A DNA stretch of 16,564 nt from Candidatus Solincola tengchongensis (GCA_015711895.1 JACVJH010000175.1:1-16564); one strand, 5' to 3'. Counted from the first letter of the stretch, positions 1 through 8,266 are shown. Program-made: numbers and translations. The notes: a model not told the origin generated them from the letters alone.

Positions 1-377
1 TGGAAGCCTCCTTCGAGGAGATGGCCGTCTCGGGGGGCGAGGCGGCGGAGCCGGAGCTAAGGGCCTCTGACCTTCCAGGTGAGGGGATGGGCGTGCTGAG
101 GGTCCTTTCCGGCGAGCGAGCCGGATGGGCCGGCCGCATGCTGGGGGCGCGCCTGCGTATCGGCAGGGCGGAGGAGAACGACCTCGGCCTACCGGAGCCG
201 AGGGTCTCGAGGTGCCACGCGGAGATCGAGAGGGGCCCGCGGGGATACGTGTTGCGGGACCTGGGAAGCACCAACGGCACGCTGGTCGGCGAGCGGCGGA
301 TAAGGGAGAGGCTGCTCGAGGACGGGGATTTGATCTCCATGGGCGATACGAGGATGGAGTTCCGCCTGGAGAGGTAA
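1..377 (+). CDS. fhaA: FHA-domain protein, FhaA C-terminus (partial, 5' end outside window)
   Basis: The reading frame is open from the first bases of the window (codons begin at position 3), so this is the tail of a longer gene. The ATG at 21 has no properly spaced ribosome binding site and is probably internal. The visible part is one forkhead-associated domain, a phosphothreonine-binding fold. It shows the signature order R-I-G-R, then S-R-x-H, then D-L-G-S-T-N-G-T, then G-D-x-I. In Actinomycetota the first gene of the pknAB cluster encodes FhaA, with an N-terminal DUF3662 domain and a C-terminal FHA domain that binds phosphorylated partners such as the MurJ/MviN pseudokinase domain. The N-terminal domain cannot be seen here. 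The FhaA name rests on the FHA domain plus the gene order downstream; it is inference but strong. Confidence 0.88.
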   Translation, partial: EASFEEMAVSGGEAAEPELRASDLPGEGMGVLRVLSGERAGWAGRMLGARLRIGRAEENDLGLPEPRVSRCHAEIERGPRGYVLRDLGSTNGTLVGERRIRERLLEDGDLISMGDTRMEFRLER

Positions 378-494
378 CGCCAAGGGGAGGGCCCGAGGGA
401 AGCGTGGGCCCGGTCGAGGGAGTGATGCGTTTTCCGGAGGCGGGCGGAAGAATGCCGTGCCGGAAGGAAGGGTTATTTCGGGAAGGGGTCTGAC

Positions 495-941
495 TTGCCG
501 GAGATAGTCTACGTCTCGCTTAGATACCTTTTCCTCGCTCTGCTTTACCTCTTCCTCGCCTTTGTGGTCAGGGCCGTCTACCGGGAGCTCAGACCCGCTC
601 CGCCGAGGCTCCCGGCACGGGAAACCTCCAGGACACGAAGGAAAGGTCGCCGCGCCGCCCTGGTCCTTTTAAGCGGGGAAGGACGGCGCACGCGCAAGGA
701 ATGGGAGATCGTGGAAGAACTGGTCATCGGCCGGGCACCGGAGTGCTCCATATGCCTGGAGGACGAGTTCGTTTCCAACCTTCATGCCAGGATCTACACC
801 TTGCAGGACCACTACTATGTGGAGGACCTGGGAAGCACCAATGGAACCTACGTCAACGGAAGACGCATCAATTATCCTATCGAGTTGCGTGTGGGCGACC
901 GCATAAAGGTAGGACGCACCCTGATGGAGTTCAAAGCTTGA
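495..941 (+). CDS. fhaB: Membrane-anchored FHA-domain protein (FhaB/FipA type)
   Basis: This 148-residue protein starts at TTG 495, preceded by a GGAAGGGG ribosome binding site (481-488). Residues about 8-28 form one hydrophobic segment. A basic Arg/Lys-rich linker follows, and then an FHA domain (about 55-147) with V-I-G-R, S-N-L-H-A-R, D-L-G-S-T-N-G-T-Y-V and G-D-R-I-K-V-G. Size and layout match FhaB of the actinobacterial cluster, which sits at the membrane and recruits Thr-phosphorylated division and envelope proteins. The 117-base gap to the upstream FHA gene and the 83-base gap to the phosphatase suggest one transcript. Two consecutive FHA genes followed by a PP2C gene is the diagnostic order. 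The fold is certain; the partner proteins are not visible. Confidence 0.92.
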   Translation: MPEIVYVSLRYLFLALLYLFLAFVVRAVYRELRPAPPRLPARETSRTRRKGRRAALVLLSGEGRRTRKEWEIVEELVIGRAPECSICLEDEFVSNLHARIYTLQDHYYVEDLGSTNGTYVNGRRINYPIELRVGDRIKVGRTLMEFKA

Positions 942-1024
942 TTCCCGGTCACGGGACGCCCTCTAGAGCCATTGAACGAGGTGGGCCGGCGTTTTTTAGG
1001 ACAGGGTGAGGACTGGAGGATGCC

Positions 1025-1822
1025 GTGCGTTATGCCGTCCTGAGCGATATAGGGAGGGTGCGAGAGAGGAACGAGGATTTCTCGCATGCCGATGGGCGCC
1101 TCTTCATCGTGGCCGACGGTATGGGGGGACATCGGGCGGGGCAGGTGGCCAGCTCGGCGGCGGTGGAGGAGTTCCTGCGCTGCGAGAGGGAGAACCGGGG
1201 CCTGGATCCCCTGCGGCGGCTGCGCGGCTGCCTGCAGGCCGCCAACCGTGCCGTCATGAAGATGGCCGATGAGGATCCGGGTCTCCGAGGCATGGGCACC
1301 ACCTTCACCGTCCTGCTCCTGGAAGAAGGGGCTTACCTGGGGCATGTCGGCGACAGCCGAGCCTACCTTTTAAGAGGAGGAGCCTTGAACCCCCTCACCC
1401 GAGACCATTCCCTGGTGGAGAAGATGGTGAGGGAGGGATTTCTCACTCCCCGTGAGGCCAGGCAACATCCGAGGCGCAACGTAATCCTGCGGGCCCTGGG
1501 ATTGACGGCCAATCTCGCCGCGGACCTGGTGAGGGTGGACGTGAGGCCGGGTGACCGCATCCTCCTCTGCACCGACGGTTTGACCACGCATCTGGAGGAC
1601 GAGGAGCTCGCGGCCCTCCTGCAGGCGGAGGACGATCCGGAGGCGTGCGCCCGGATGCTCGTCGAGGAGGCCAACGCCAAGGGCGGGGAGGACAACGTGA
1701 CCGTGATCCTCGTGGACCTCGAGGAGGGCGACGTGTCCCTCTTCTCCGTGGAGGACGCAGGGCGGCGGACGAGGGAAAGCCCAGTGGCGCGGTTGCGCAG
1801 GCGCTTTCTCGGTGCCGGGTGA
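1025..1822 (+). CDS. pstP: PP2C-family Ser/Thr protein phosphatase (PstP type, soluble form)
   Basis: This 265-residue metal-dependent phosphatase should dephosphorylate the PASTA kinase and its substrates. The GTG start at 1025 follows GGAGGA at 1015-1020. Metal-binding acidic residues are in place: D18 in R-N-E-D, D31-G32 in A-D-G-M-G-G-H, D184 in C-T-D-G-L and D223-N224 in G-G-E-D-N-V-T. G-D-S-R-A-Y-L and L-T-R-D-H-S-L complete the family pattern. Its place between fhaB and rodA is that of pstP. Mycobacterial PstP is roughly twice as long, with a membrane segment and an extracellular part. Here the protein stops soon after the catalytic domain, with a short Arg-rich tail and no hydrophobic segment, so it should be cytosolic. 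The catalytic assignment is firm; the name follows from synteny. Confidence 0.95.
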   Translation: MRYAVLSDIGRVRERNEDFSHADGRLFIVADGMGGHRAGQVASSAAVEEFLRCERENRGLDPLRRLRGCLQAANRAVMKMADEDPGLRGMGTTFTVLLLEEGAYLGHVGDSRAYLLRGGALNPLTRDHSLVEKMVREGFLTPREARQHPRRNVILRALGLTANLAADLVRVDVRPGDRILLCTDGLTTHLEDEELAALLQAEDDPEACARMLVEEANAKGGEDNVTVILVDLEEGDVSLFSVEDAGRRTRESPVARLRRRFLGAG

Positions 1823-1906
1823 CGGGCTTCACGGTGGGGACCGGCGGGGCGCGGACCCGAGGGTGCAGGTCTCGAGCGTAGCCACGAGGAAAGCGAGGAA
1901 AGGGCG

Positions 1907-3190
1907 GTGGCCATGAGCCCGAGGTGGAAGGAAGCGCTTCTCCTGGCCGTCATCCTCCCCCTCTCCTTCCTGGGGTGGGTGTCGCTGGACTTAAGCACCG
2001 GCGGTACCCTGGTCGCCGGCCACGTGGTCTATCCCCTCCTCTGGACGGGCTTCTTCCTCCTCGCTCACCTGGTGTTGCGCATCCTGCGTCCTCAGGCGGA
2101 CCCGTTGCTCCTACCCCTGGCCGCCGCCCTGACCTGCGTGGGCCTGATAGTGCTCCTCCGCCTCAACGCCCATATGGCCCGCCTGCAACTCGTCTGGCTG
2201 GGAGTGGGGATTGCCGCCATGCTCCTCCTGGTGGCCCTTTTACGGGATTACCGGTCCCTGGACAACTATCGCTACACGCTGGCCGTCCTGGGGCTGGTAC
2301 TTCTTCTCTCCACGGTGTTCTTCGGCCGCGAGGTCAACGGCGCCAGGTTGTGGCTGATCCTGGGACCGTTACGCTTCCAGCCCTCGGAACTGGCCAAGAT
2401 CCTCCTGGCCGTCTTTTTCGCCGCTTACCTCGCGGAGAGGAAGGAGCTCATAGCCGCCGCGGGGAAGGTGGTGGCCGGGGTGCACCTGCCCCGTCCACGG
2501 GACCTGGGCCCTCTGCTGACCATGTGGGCCCTCTCCCTCCTGTTGCTCATCTTCCAGCGGGACCTGGGCTCCTCTCTCCTCTTCTTCGGCATCTTCCTGG
2601 CGGTCATCTACGTGGCCACCGGGAGGGCCACCTTCGTGGTCGCCGGGCTGCTTCTCTTCCTGGCCGGAGCCACCCTCACCTTCTTCCTCTTCGGACACGT
2701 AAGGGTCCGGGTGGAGACCTGGCTTGATCCCTTGAACCCGGAGACCGTCAACGACGAGAGCTACCAGATAGCCCAGTCACTCTTCGCCTTCGCCGAGGGC
2801 GGCCTTTCCGGGACCGGGCTGGCCCGGGGGAGCCCGGGCCTCATCCCCTTCGTGGAGACCGATTTCATCTACGCCGCGGTGGGGGAGGAACTGGGACTCC
2901 TGGGGGCCACGGCCCTGGCCCTTCTCTATCTTGCTCTATGCGGCCGGGGCCTCCGCCTGGCCATGCGCTGCCCGGACGATTTCGGCAAGCCCCTGGCCGT
3001 GGGATTGACCGCCGTGCTGGGGTTGCAGTCCTTCATCATCATGGCCGGGGTCACCAGGCTCATGCCCCTTACCGGCATCACCTTGCCCTTCGTCAGCTAC
3101 GGCGGGAGCTCGCTGGTGAGCAACTTCCTGCTTCTCGGGTTGCTGTTGTGTGTTTCCGAGGGAGGTGGGGAGCTTGCAGAAGGGGATTAG
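1907..3190 (+). CDS. rodA: SEDS-family peptidoglycan glycosyltransferase, RodA/FtsW
   Basis: This 427-residue polytopic membrane protein polymerises lipid II into glycan strands. Its hydrophobic segments span the whole length. The SEDS signatures are visible: G-A-R-L-W-L with P-S-E-L-A-K in the middle, R-D-L-G-S-S-L, W-L-D-P followed by S-Y-Q-I-A-Q-S, then P-F-V-E-T-D-F-I-Y-A-A-V-G-E-E-L-G-L-L-G, and finally S-Y-G-G-S-S-L near the C-terminus. The start is GTG 1907 or ATG 1913; an AG-rich stretch (GAGGAAAGGG, 1895-1904) lies upstream of both. It overlaps the downstream transpeptidase gene, as expected for a SEDS-bPBP pair acting as one complex. RodA is preferred over FtsW because of the fha-pstP-rodA-pbpA order; the sequence alone does not separate them. 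Confidence 0.95.
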   Translation: MAMSPRWKEALLLAVILPLSFLGWVSLDLSTGGTLVAGHVVYPLLWTGFFLLAHLVLRILRPQADPLLLPLAAALTCVGLIVLLRLNAHMARLQLVWLGVGIAAMLLLVALLRDYRSLDNYRYTLAVLGLVLLLSTVFFGREVNGARLWLILGPLRFQPSELAKILLAVFFAAYLAERKELIAAAGKVVAGVHLPRPRDLGPLLTMWALSLLLLIFQRDLGSSLLFFGIFLAVIYVATGRATFVVAGLLLFLAGATLTFFLFGHVRVRVETWLDPLNPETVNDESYQIAQSLFAFAEGGLSGTGLARGSPGLIPFVETDFIYAAVGEELGLLGATALALLYLALCGRGLRLAMRCPDDFGKPLAVGLTAVLGLQSFIIMAGVTRLMPLTGITLPFVSYGGSSLVSNFLLLGLLLCVSEGGGELAEGD

Positions 3191-4607
3191 GCGCCTGGGG
3201 GTCTTCTTCATCGCCCTCACACTGCTCCTGGTGGTGAACTTGAGCTACCTGCAGGTATGGGGGCAGAAGGGATTGTTGGAAAATCCTGCTAACACGAGGC
3301 GGCTGGTGGAGGAATACGGGATAGCCCGGGGCAGGATAATCACCTCCGACGGGCTGGTCCTGGCGGAGAGCGTTCCCGCCCCGGGGCCCTTCGCCTATCT
3401 CCGCCGCTACCACCAGGGTGCCCTCTTTTCGCACGTGCTGGGTTACGACAGTCCCCAGTTCGGAAGAACGGGCCTGGAGGAGTCCTACAACGACCAACTT
3501 CTGGGGAGGAAACCTCCTCGCTCCTGGGTAGAGGAGATGACCTCGGACGTGCGTGAAGGTAACGACATCTACCTCACCCTGGATGCGGAGGTACAGTCCG
3601 CGGCGGCCAAGTACCTCGGTTCCCGCAAGGGGGCGGTGGTGGCCATGAACCCGAAAACGGGCGCCGTCCTCGCCATGTACTCATGGCCCACCTTCGACCC
3701 CCAGGCCCTGGTCACCCAGGATAAGGACGCCGACGGTACGCCTCTCGCGGATAAGGCCATGCGCTCCTATAGCCAGGACACCGGAAGCCCGCTGCTCAAC
3801 CGAGCGGCGGCCGGCCTTTACACGCCGGGGTCGGTCTTCAAGGTGGTCACCGGATCGGCGGGCTTGGAGGCGGGGTTGCCCGCCTCCACGGTCTTCGACT
3901 GCCCGGGAGTGTGGGAGGTGGGAGGCTCACGGGTGACCAATTACGGGAGTCCGCCTCGCAGTTTCGGTAGGATAGATATGGAAACGGCGCTCACTCATTC
4001 GGTGAACACCTATTTCGCGCAGCTGGCGGTGAAGATGGGGGCTCCTGCCCTGGTGAAATGCGCGGAGGCCTTCGGGTTGAACTCCGTGCCTCCGCTGGAC
4101 CTCCCCGGCGTCTCGGCGTCGCGCATCCCGCCTGCAGGGAAGATGGACGCCGTGCTGTTGGCCTGGTCCGGGGTCGGCCAGGGGGAGGTTCTCCTGACGC
4201 CGCTCCAGCTCTGCCTGGTGGGCTGTGCGGTGGCCAACGGCGGAAGGATAATGGTTCCCCATCTCCTCAAGGAGGTGCGCAAGGGGGAGGCCATCCTCGA
4301 CCGTTACGACGCCTCGGTGTGGAGGACCCCCATATCCGCCGATACGGCGGCGGAGATGCTGAAGATGATGGTCTCCGTGGTGGAGGAGGGGACGGGTACA
4401 CAGGCGGCCATCTCCGGGGTGACCGTGGCCGGGAAGACGGGCACCGCTGAGGTGGAGGGCAAGCCGCCGCACGCCTGGTTCCTGGGGGTGGCGCCGGCCG
4501 AGAACCCCACCGTGGTCGTGGCGGTGGTGGTGGAGAACAGCGGCGGCGGAGGCGGTTCGGTGGCCGCCCCCATCGCCCGCGAGGTCATCCGGGCCGCCTT
4601 GAGATAG
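3174..4607 (+). CDS. pbpA: Class B penicillin-binding protein (PbpA type), D,D-transpeptidase
   Basis: This transpeptidase crosslinks peptidoglycan and partners RodA. It has one N-terminal membrane anchor, a short dimerisation region and a penicillin-binding domain. Counting from TTG 3174, the active-site S-V-F-K starts at S220, S-V-N at S276 and K-T-G at K421, all intact. I prefer TTG 3174 (477 residues, beginning M-Q-K-G-I-R-R-L-G) over the longer GTG 3150. GGAGGT (3161-3166) lies 7 bases ahead of it, and the resulting N-terminus resembles known PbpA proteins. The gene overlaps the rodA stop by 17 bases, implying translational coupling. The short N-terminal region and lack of a long pedestal distinguish it from PBP2/FtsI proteins. 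No extra PASTA repeats are seen at the C-terminus. Confidence 0.94.
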   Translation: MQKGIRRLGVFFIALTLLLVVNLSYLQVWGQKGLLENPANTRRLVEEYGIARGRIITSDGLVLAESVPAPGPFAYLRRYHQGALFSHVLGYDSPQFGRTGLEESYNDQLLGRKPPRSWVEEMTSDVREGNDIYLTLDAEVQSAAAKYLGSRKGAVVAMNPKTGAVLAMYSWPTFDPQALVTQDKDADGTPLADKAMRSYSQDTGSPLLNRAAAGLYTPGSVFKVVTGSAGLEAGLPASTVFDCPGVWEVGGSRVTNYGSPPRSFGRIDMETALTHSVNTYFAQLAVKMGAPALVKCAEAFGLNSVPPLDLPGVSASRIPPAGKMDAVLLAWSGVGQGEVLLTPLQLCLVGCAVANGGRIMVPHLLKEVRKGEAILDRYDASVWRTPISADTAAEMLKMMVSVVEEGTGTQAAISGVTVAGKTGTAEVEGKPPHAWFLGVAPAENPTVVVAVVVENSGGGGGSVAAPIAREVIRAALR

Positions 4608-4655
4608 GGGAAAGACCTGCTCCCTGCCGCGGTGCTGCGGGAAAGGGCAGCGGTA

Positions 4656-4716
4656 GCCGGGAATATGCCGGGAATCGTTTCTGGATTACAATACCCTGAG
4701 ACCGTGCCTCGAGGCA
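4656..4716 (+). promoter_or_regulatory. Possible internal promoter with operator-like repeats ahead of the pseudokinase gene
   Basis: A 9-base direct repeat, GCCGGGAAT, occurs at 4656-4664 and 4667-4675 with an 11-base period. TACAAT, a plausible -10 hexamer, lies at 4687-4692, and a perfect 12-base palindrome TGCCTCGAGGCA at 4705-4716. No good -35 hexamer lies 16-18 bases upstream, so the direct repeat would occupy the -35 zone and the palindrome would cover the start region. The arrangement fits a regulated promoter for the pseudokinase gene alone, or for it and pknB. It is inferred from sequence pattern only. Confidence 0.35.
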
Positions 4717-4788
4717 TGAGATGACGGAGTGCCTCGGCGCCGCCGGGAAGCGCGAAAGGCATCCCCGGCCTACGGAGGGTTAGGGCTT

Positions 4789-6141
4789 ATGACCGAGAAG
4801 TACCCCGACTGGCGGGGCAGAGTGCTTCGGAAGCGCTACCGCCTGGACGAGAGGATCGCTCTGGGAAGGACCGTGGAGGTCTTCCGGGGTTACGACCTTC
4901 TCGAGGAAAAGGAGGTGGCGGTCAAGCTTCCCCTCCCCCACCTGCTTTCCGACCGCGAGTTCTGCGACCAGTTCCGCGCCGCGGCTTATCGGGCCACCAG
5001 GCTGCGGCATCCCGGCCTGGTGGAGGTCCTGGACTACGGGCTTGAGGAGGACCGCCCTTTCGTGGTCGAGGAGCTGATGGACGTAAGGTCCCTCCACGAG
5101 GTCCTGGAGACGGGCAAGAGGATGAAGCCTCTGGGGGCACTTTATTTCGCGCTGGAGATCTCCAGGACCCTTGCCTATCTGGAGAAGCAGGGTGTGGCGC
5201 ACGGTTCGCTGGACGAGAGGCACATCTTCATCTTCCCCAACCGCAAGGCCAAGGTCTCCGATCCCGGTTTTCCGGTGGTCATGGGAGCCGTAGAGAGCCC
5301 CTTCCCCGTCTTCCTGAACATCCAGCGGGATATCCGGGATCTCGGCTATCTCATCTACCGCTCCGTGACCAACAGGAGCAAACAGGAGGCGATGGACGAC
5401 GTTCGCCGGGGGAAGTTGAAGTGGGACCGGGAGATACCGCCGCGCCTCCAGAGGTTCGTGGAGCTGTGCCTCCAGAGCACGGAGGGCCGCGGTTTCGCCA
5501 CCGCCAGAGACGCCCTCTGGGACGTCGTCTCCTCGCTGCGGGAGGAACTCCCCATGGCCCCATTGCCCCCGGAGGAGCCGGAGGAGAAAGAAGAGGCGCC
5601 GGCCGCACAGGTCACCCCCCTTCCTCACCCGCTTCCCAGGCTGAGCCGCTGGCAGGTCTGGGCGGGGGGAGGCCTCCTGGCGGTGGCGGTGGTACTCCTG
5701 GTCCTCTGGGTCCTCTCCATCTTCATAGGGGGGACCAAGGTGGAGGTTCCCAACCTGGTCAATGTGAGCGTCGAGGAGGCCGCCAGGATGGCCGCGGACA
5801 GGGACCTCGGCCTCCTGGTGGTGGGGAAGGAATACGATGCCGCGGTGAAGGCGGACTACGTCATCTCCCAGGACCCCAAACCGGGCGAGATGGTTAGGAA
5901 GAAGACGGTGATCAAGGTGCTCCAGAGCCTGGGGCCCTTGACTGTACCCAACCTGGTGGGCCTCTCCCTGGAGGATGCGCGCGCGGTACTGGAGAGTCGC
6001 GGCTTCCGGGTAGGGGAGATAATCTACAAGGAGGTCGCCGGGTACAGCGAGAACCGTGTCGTGGAGACCGATCCTCCCTACGGGGCCAAGCTGTCCAGCG
6101 GGGCCGCGGTGAACCTGGTGGTCAACCGTAAGGGAAAGTGA
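4789..6141 (+). CDS. PASTA-domain pseudokinase in the pknA position
   Basis: This 450-residue membrane protein consists of a degenerate Ser/Thr kinase domain (about 10-275), an acidic Pro/Glu linker, one membrane segment (about 288-314) and two extracellular PASTA repeats (about 318-384 and 385-449). ATG 4789 is chosen because GGAGGG (4774-4779) precedes it; an upstream GTG at 4729 is less likely. The ATP-site Lys survives (V-A-V-K, K46), but the glycine loop keeps one Gly and the alpha-C Glu position is Ala. HRD reads H138-G-S, the catalytic-loop Lys and Asn are Asp and His, and DFG reads D158-P-G. No A/S-P-E motif remains. The distance from DFG-Asp to the later structural Asp is 23 residues, against 40 in the neighbouring active kinase. 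PknA, normally an active kinase without PASTA repeats, occupies this slot in other Actinomycetota. Loss of phosphotransfer is inferred strongly; a scaffold or allosteric-partner role is a guess. Confidence 0.9.
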   Translation: MTEKYPDWRGRVLRKRYRLDERIALGRTVEVFRGYDLLEEKEVAVKLPLPHLLSDREFCDQFRAAAYRATRLRHPGLVEVLDYGLEEDRPFVVEELMDVRSLHEVLETGKRMKPLGALYFALEISRTLAYLEKQGVAHGSLDERHIFIFPNRKAKVSDPGFPVVMGAVESPFPVFLNIQRDIRDLGYLIYRSVTNRSKQEAMDDVRRGKLKWDREIPPRLQRFVELCLQSTEGRGFATARDALWDVVSSLREELPMAPLPPEEPEEKEEAPAAQVTPLPHPLPRLSRWQVWAGGGLLAVAVVLLVLWVLSIFIGGTKVEVPNLVNVSVEEAARMAADRDLGLLVVGKEYDAAVKADYVISQDPKPGEMVRKKTVIKVLQSLGPLTVPNLVGLSLEDARAVLESRGFRVGEIIYKEVAGYSENRVVETDPPYGAKLSSGAAVNLVVNRKGK

Positions 6142-6475
6142 CGGGGAAGGGAACCGCCTGCGTGCTCCGCCGTCATATATATCTGGTCTCACAGGAGCGG
6201 GCCCGCTCCCTGCGCCAGTGAGGAGCGGCGCAATGCGGAAGAGGCGCAGAAAGGGAAGCGCGTTACGCGCCGGTTTCTCTGTCCCTTCGATGCATGGAAG
6301 CTGACGCAGGATGAGGCGGGGGGAAGGGAAGCCGGCTTCCCTAAGTTGGAGGGATTACGAAGCGAAGCATGGAAATAATGCGATGGAGATATATGGGACC
6401 GGTTTTGAGGAAGGAGCGCCGCCGTTCGGGCGCACGTGATTCCGAAAACTCCCGATTGGACAGCCGGGAGGTCTT
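6142..6475. other. 334-base intergenic region rich in inverted repeats, before the PASTA kinase
   Basis: No credible ORF is present. It holds two perfect 16-base palindromes: GGAGCGGGCCCGCTCC at 6194-6209 and GGGAAGCCGGCTTCCC at 6326-6341. Two smaller hairpins are a GCGCG/CGCGC stem with a three-base loop (6258-6270) and a GCGCC/GGCGC stem with an eight-base loop (6416-6433). None has a following T-run, so ordinary intrinsic terminators are unlikely. The length and density of inverted repeats suggest that pknB expression is controlled separately from the upstream genes, by protein binding or RNA structure. I found no convincing -35/-10 pair. Confidence 0.5.
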
Positions 6476-8266
6476 ATGCTGGGAAGGGTCTTCAGTCAGC
6501 GCTACCGCTTGAAGGAGAAGCTGGGTAGCGGCGGGATGGCCGACGTCTACCTCGCCGACGACTTGCTCCTGGGGAGGGAGGTGGCGGTCAAGGTCCTGCA
6601 TCCCCAGTACGCCGCGGACCCGGCCTACATACAGAGGTTCCGGCACGAGGCTCAGGCTGCGGCCAACCTCAACCATCCCAACATCGTGAACATCTACGAC
6701 TGGGGGAACGAGGGCGACCTCTACTACATCGTCATGGAATACGTGGAGGGCAGGGACCTTAAGGAGGTGTTGCGCCACGAAGGGCGCCTTCTTCCGGAAC
6801 GCGCGGCGGAGATAACCGCCGAGGTCTGCGCCGCCCTCCAATTCGCCCACCGGCACAACCTCGTGCACCGGGACATAAAACCCCACAACATATTCCTCAC
6901 CAGCATCGGCCAGGTGAAGGTGATGGATTTCGGCATCGCCCGGGAGGGGAACGGGAGCGGCTTCACCCAGACGGGGATGGTCATGGGCACGCCCCAGTAC
7001 ATCTCCCCGGAACAGGCGCAGGGGCTCCCGGTCGACGGGCGCTCGGACATCTACTCCCTGGGGGTGGTACTTTACGAGATGCTCACCGGGAAGGTCCCCT
7101 TCGACGATCCAAACCCGGTGACCGTGGCCTACCGGCAGGTACGGGAGGACCCCATACCGCCCTCGGTCATCGACCCCGAGATTCCGCCCGCCCTGGAGGC
7201 GGTGGTCATGAAGGCCATGGCCAAGAACCCGGCCAACCGCTACCAGACGGCACAGGAGATGAAGGCCGACCTGCTGCGCTTCCTGGAGGGCATGCCGGTG
7301 ACCGCCACTCCGGTGCTTCCCGGCACTGCGGCGCCCGCCGCCGTTCCGACCGTTGAGCCGCGGAAGGGCAGACCCTGGGGCTGGATAGCGGCCGGCGCGG
7401 CGGTTTTCCTGGTCGTCCTGGGCGTTATACTGGCCCTGGTGTTCACCGGAAGGGGGGCCAAGGTGGAGGTCCCCAACCTTCAGGGCATGACCGAGGAACA
7501 GGCCCGACAGACGCTGGAGAGCCTGGGGCTCAAGCTGGGAGAGGTGGAAGATTATTACATCGAGGATCCCTCGGAGAAGGTGGGGGTGGTGGTTTCCCAG
7601 GACCCGGAGTGGGGCACCCTCCTGCGCAAGGGAGAGAAGGTGAACGTCACCATCTCGCGGGAGATGAAGATGCCCAAGGTTACAGGCATGACCAGGGAGG
7701 CCGCGGAGGAGAAGCTGCACGAGACGGGTGTCACCGTCATAGAGATAGTCAACAAGCCCGTGGAGGATGAGGATGACGTGGGCAAGGTCCTCTCCCAGGA
7801 CCCACCGGCCGGAAAGCTCATCAACCCCCGTACCAACGTGCGGCTGGAGGTGGGGGTGGAGCTTAAGAAGGTGGCCGTACCCAACGTAGTGGGCATGCTC
7901 AGGGAGGACGCCGAGAGGACCTTGAAGAACGCCGGCTTCCAGGTCACGGTGAGCGAAGAAGCCAGTTCCGAGGTGGAAGCGGGAAGGGTCATAAGGCAGA
8001 GCCCGCTGGCCAACCAGCGGGTGGCCGAGGGGAGCACGGTGACCATAGTGGTGAGCACCGGTCCGGCCAAGGTCACAGTCCCTTACCTGGTGGGGAAGAC
8101 CCAGGAGGAAGCCGAGAACATCCTCAACGGCCTACACCTCGTGCCCCACGTCTCCTATGTCATTGACCCGGTGCACGTGGGCAAGGTGGTGAGCCAGGAC
8201 CCGGCCTCCGGTACCGAGGTGGAGCAGGGAAGCATGGTGGAGATCGTGGTCGGGAAGCTCCCCTGA
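6476..8266 (+). CDS. pknB: PASTA-domain Ser/Thr protein kinase (PknB type)
   Basis: This 596-residue receptor kinase starts at ATG 6476, just after GGGAGGT (6466-6472). The kinase domain (about 8-275) is complete: G-S-G-G-M-A-D-V-Y loop, V-A-V-K with K39, H131-R-D-I-K-P-H-N, D151-F-G-I-A-R, and G-T-P-Q-Y-I-S-P-E-Q. A Thr/Ser-containing activation loop for autophosphorylation is present. A linker and one membrane helix (about 301-325) lead to four PASTA repeats beginning near residues 329, 397, 465 and 532, each opening with a (V/M)-P-x-(V/L) core and containing (S-Q-D-P or similar)-G-x-x-(V/L). In this family PASTA repeats bind muropeptides or lipid II, and the kinase controls cell-wall synthesis and division. 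Its substrates probably include FHA-binding proteins and the pseudokinase next door, which is inference. Family assignment is essentially certain. Confidence 0.97.
   Translation: MLGRVFSQRYRLKEKLGSGGMADVYLADDLLLGREVAVKVLHPQYAADPAYIQRFRHEAQAAANLNHPNIVNIYDWGNEGDLYYIVMEYVEGRDLKEVLRHEGRLLPERAAEITAEVCAALQFAHRHNLVHRDIKPHNIFLTSIGQVKVMDFGIAREGNGSGFTQTGMVMGTPQYISPEQAQGLPVDGRSDIYSLGVVLYEMLTGKVPFDDPNPVTVAYRQVREDPIPPSVIDPEIPPALEAVVMKAMAKNPANRYQTAQEMKADLLRFLEGMPVTATPVLPGTAAPAAVPTVEPRKGRPWGWIAAGAAVFLVVLGVILALVFTGRGAKVEVPNLQGMTEEQARQTLESLGLKLGEVEDYYIEDPSEKVGVVVSQDPEWGTLLRKGEKVNVTISREMKMPKVTGMTREAAEEKLHETGVTVIEIVNKPVEDEDDVGKVLSQDPPAGKLINPRTNVRLEVGVELKKVAVPNVVGMLREDAERTLKNAGFQVTVSEEASSEVEAGRVIRQSPLANQRVAEGSTVTIVVSTGPAKVTVPYLVGKTQEEAENILNGLHLVPHVSYVIDPVHVGKVVSQDPASGTEVEQGSMVEIVVGKLP

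Noticed and set aside
4729..4788. GTG 4729 as start of the pseudokinase
   Set aside because: The extra 20 residues are a basic stretch without a ribosome site; ATG 4789 has GGAGGG at good spacing.
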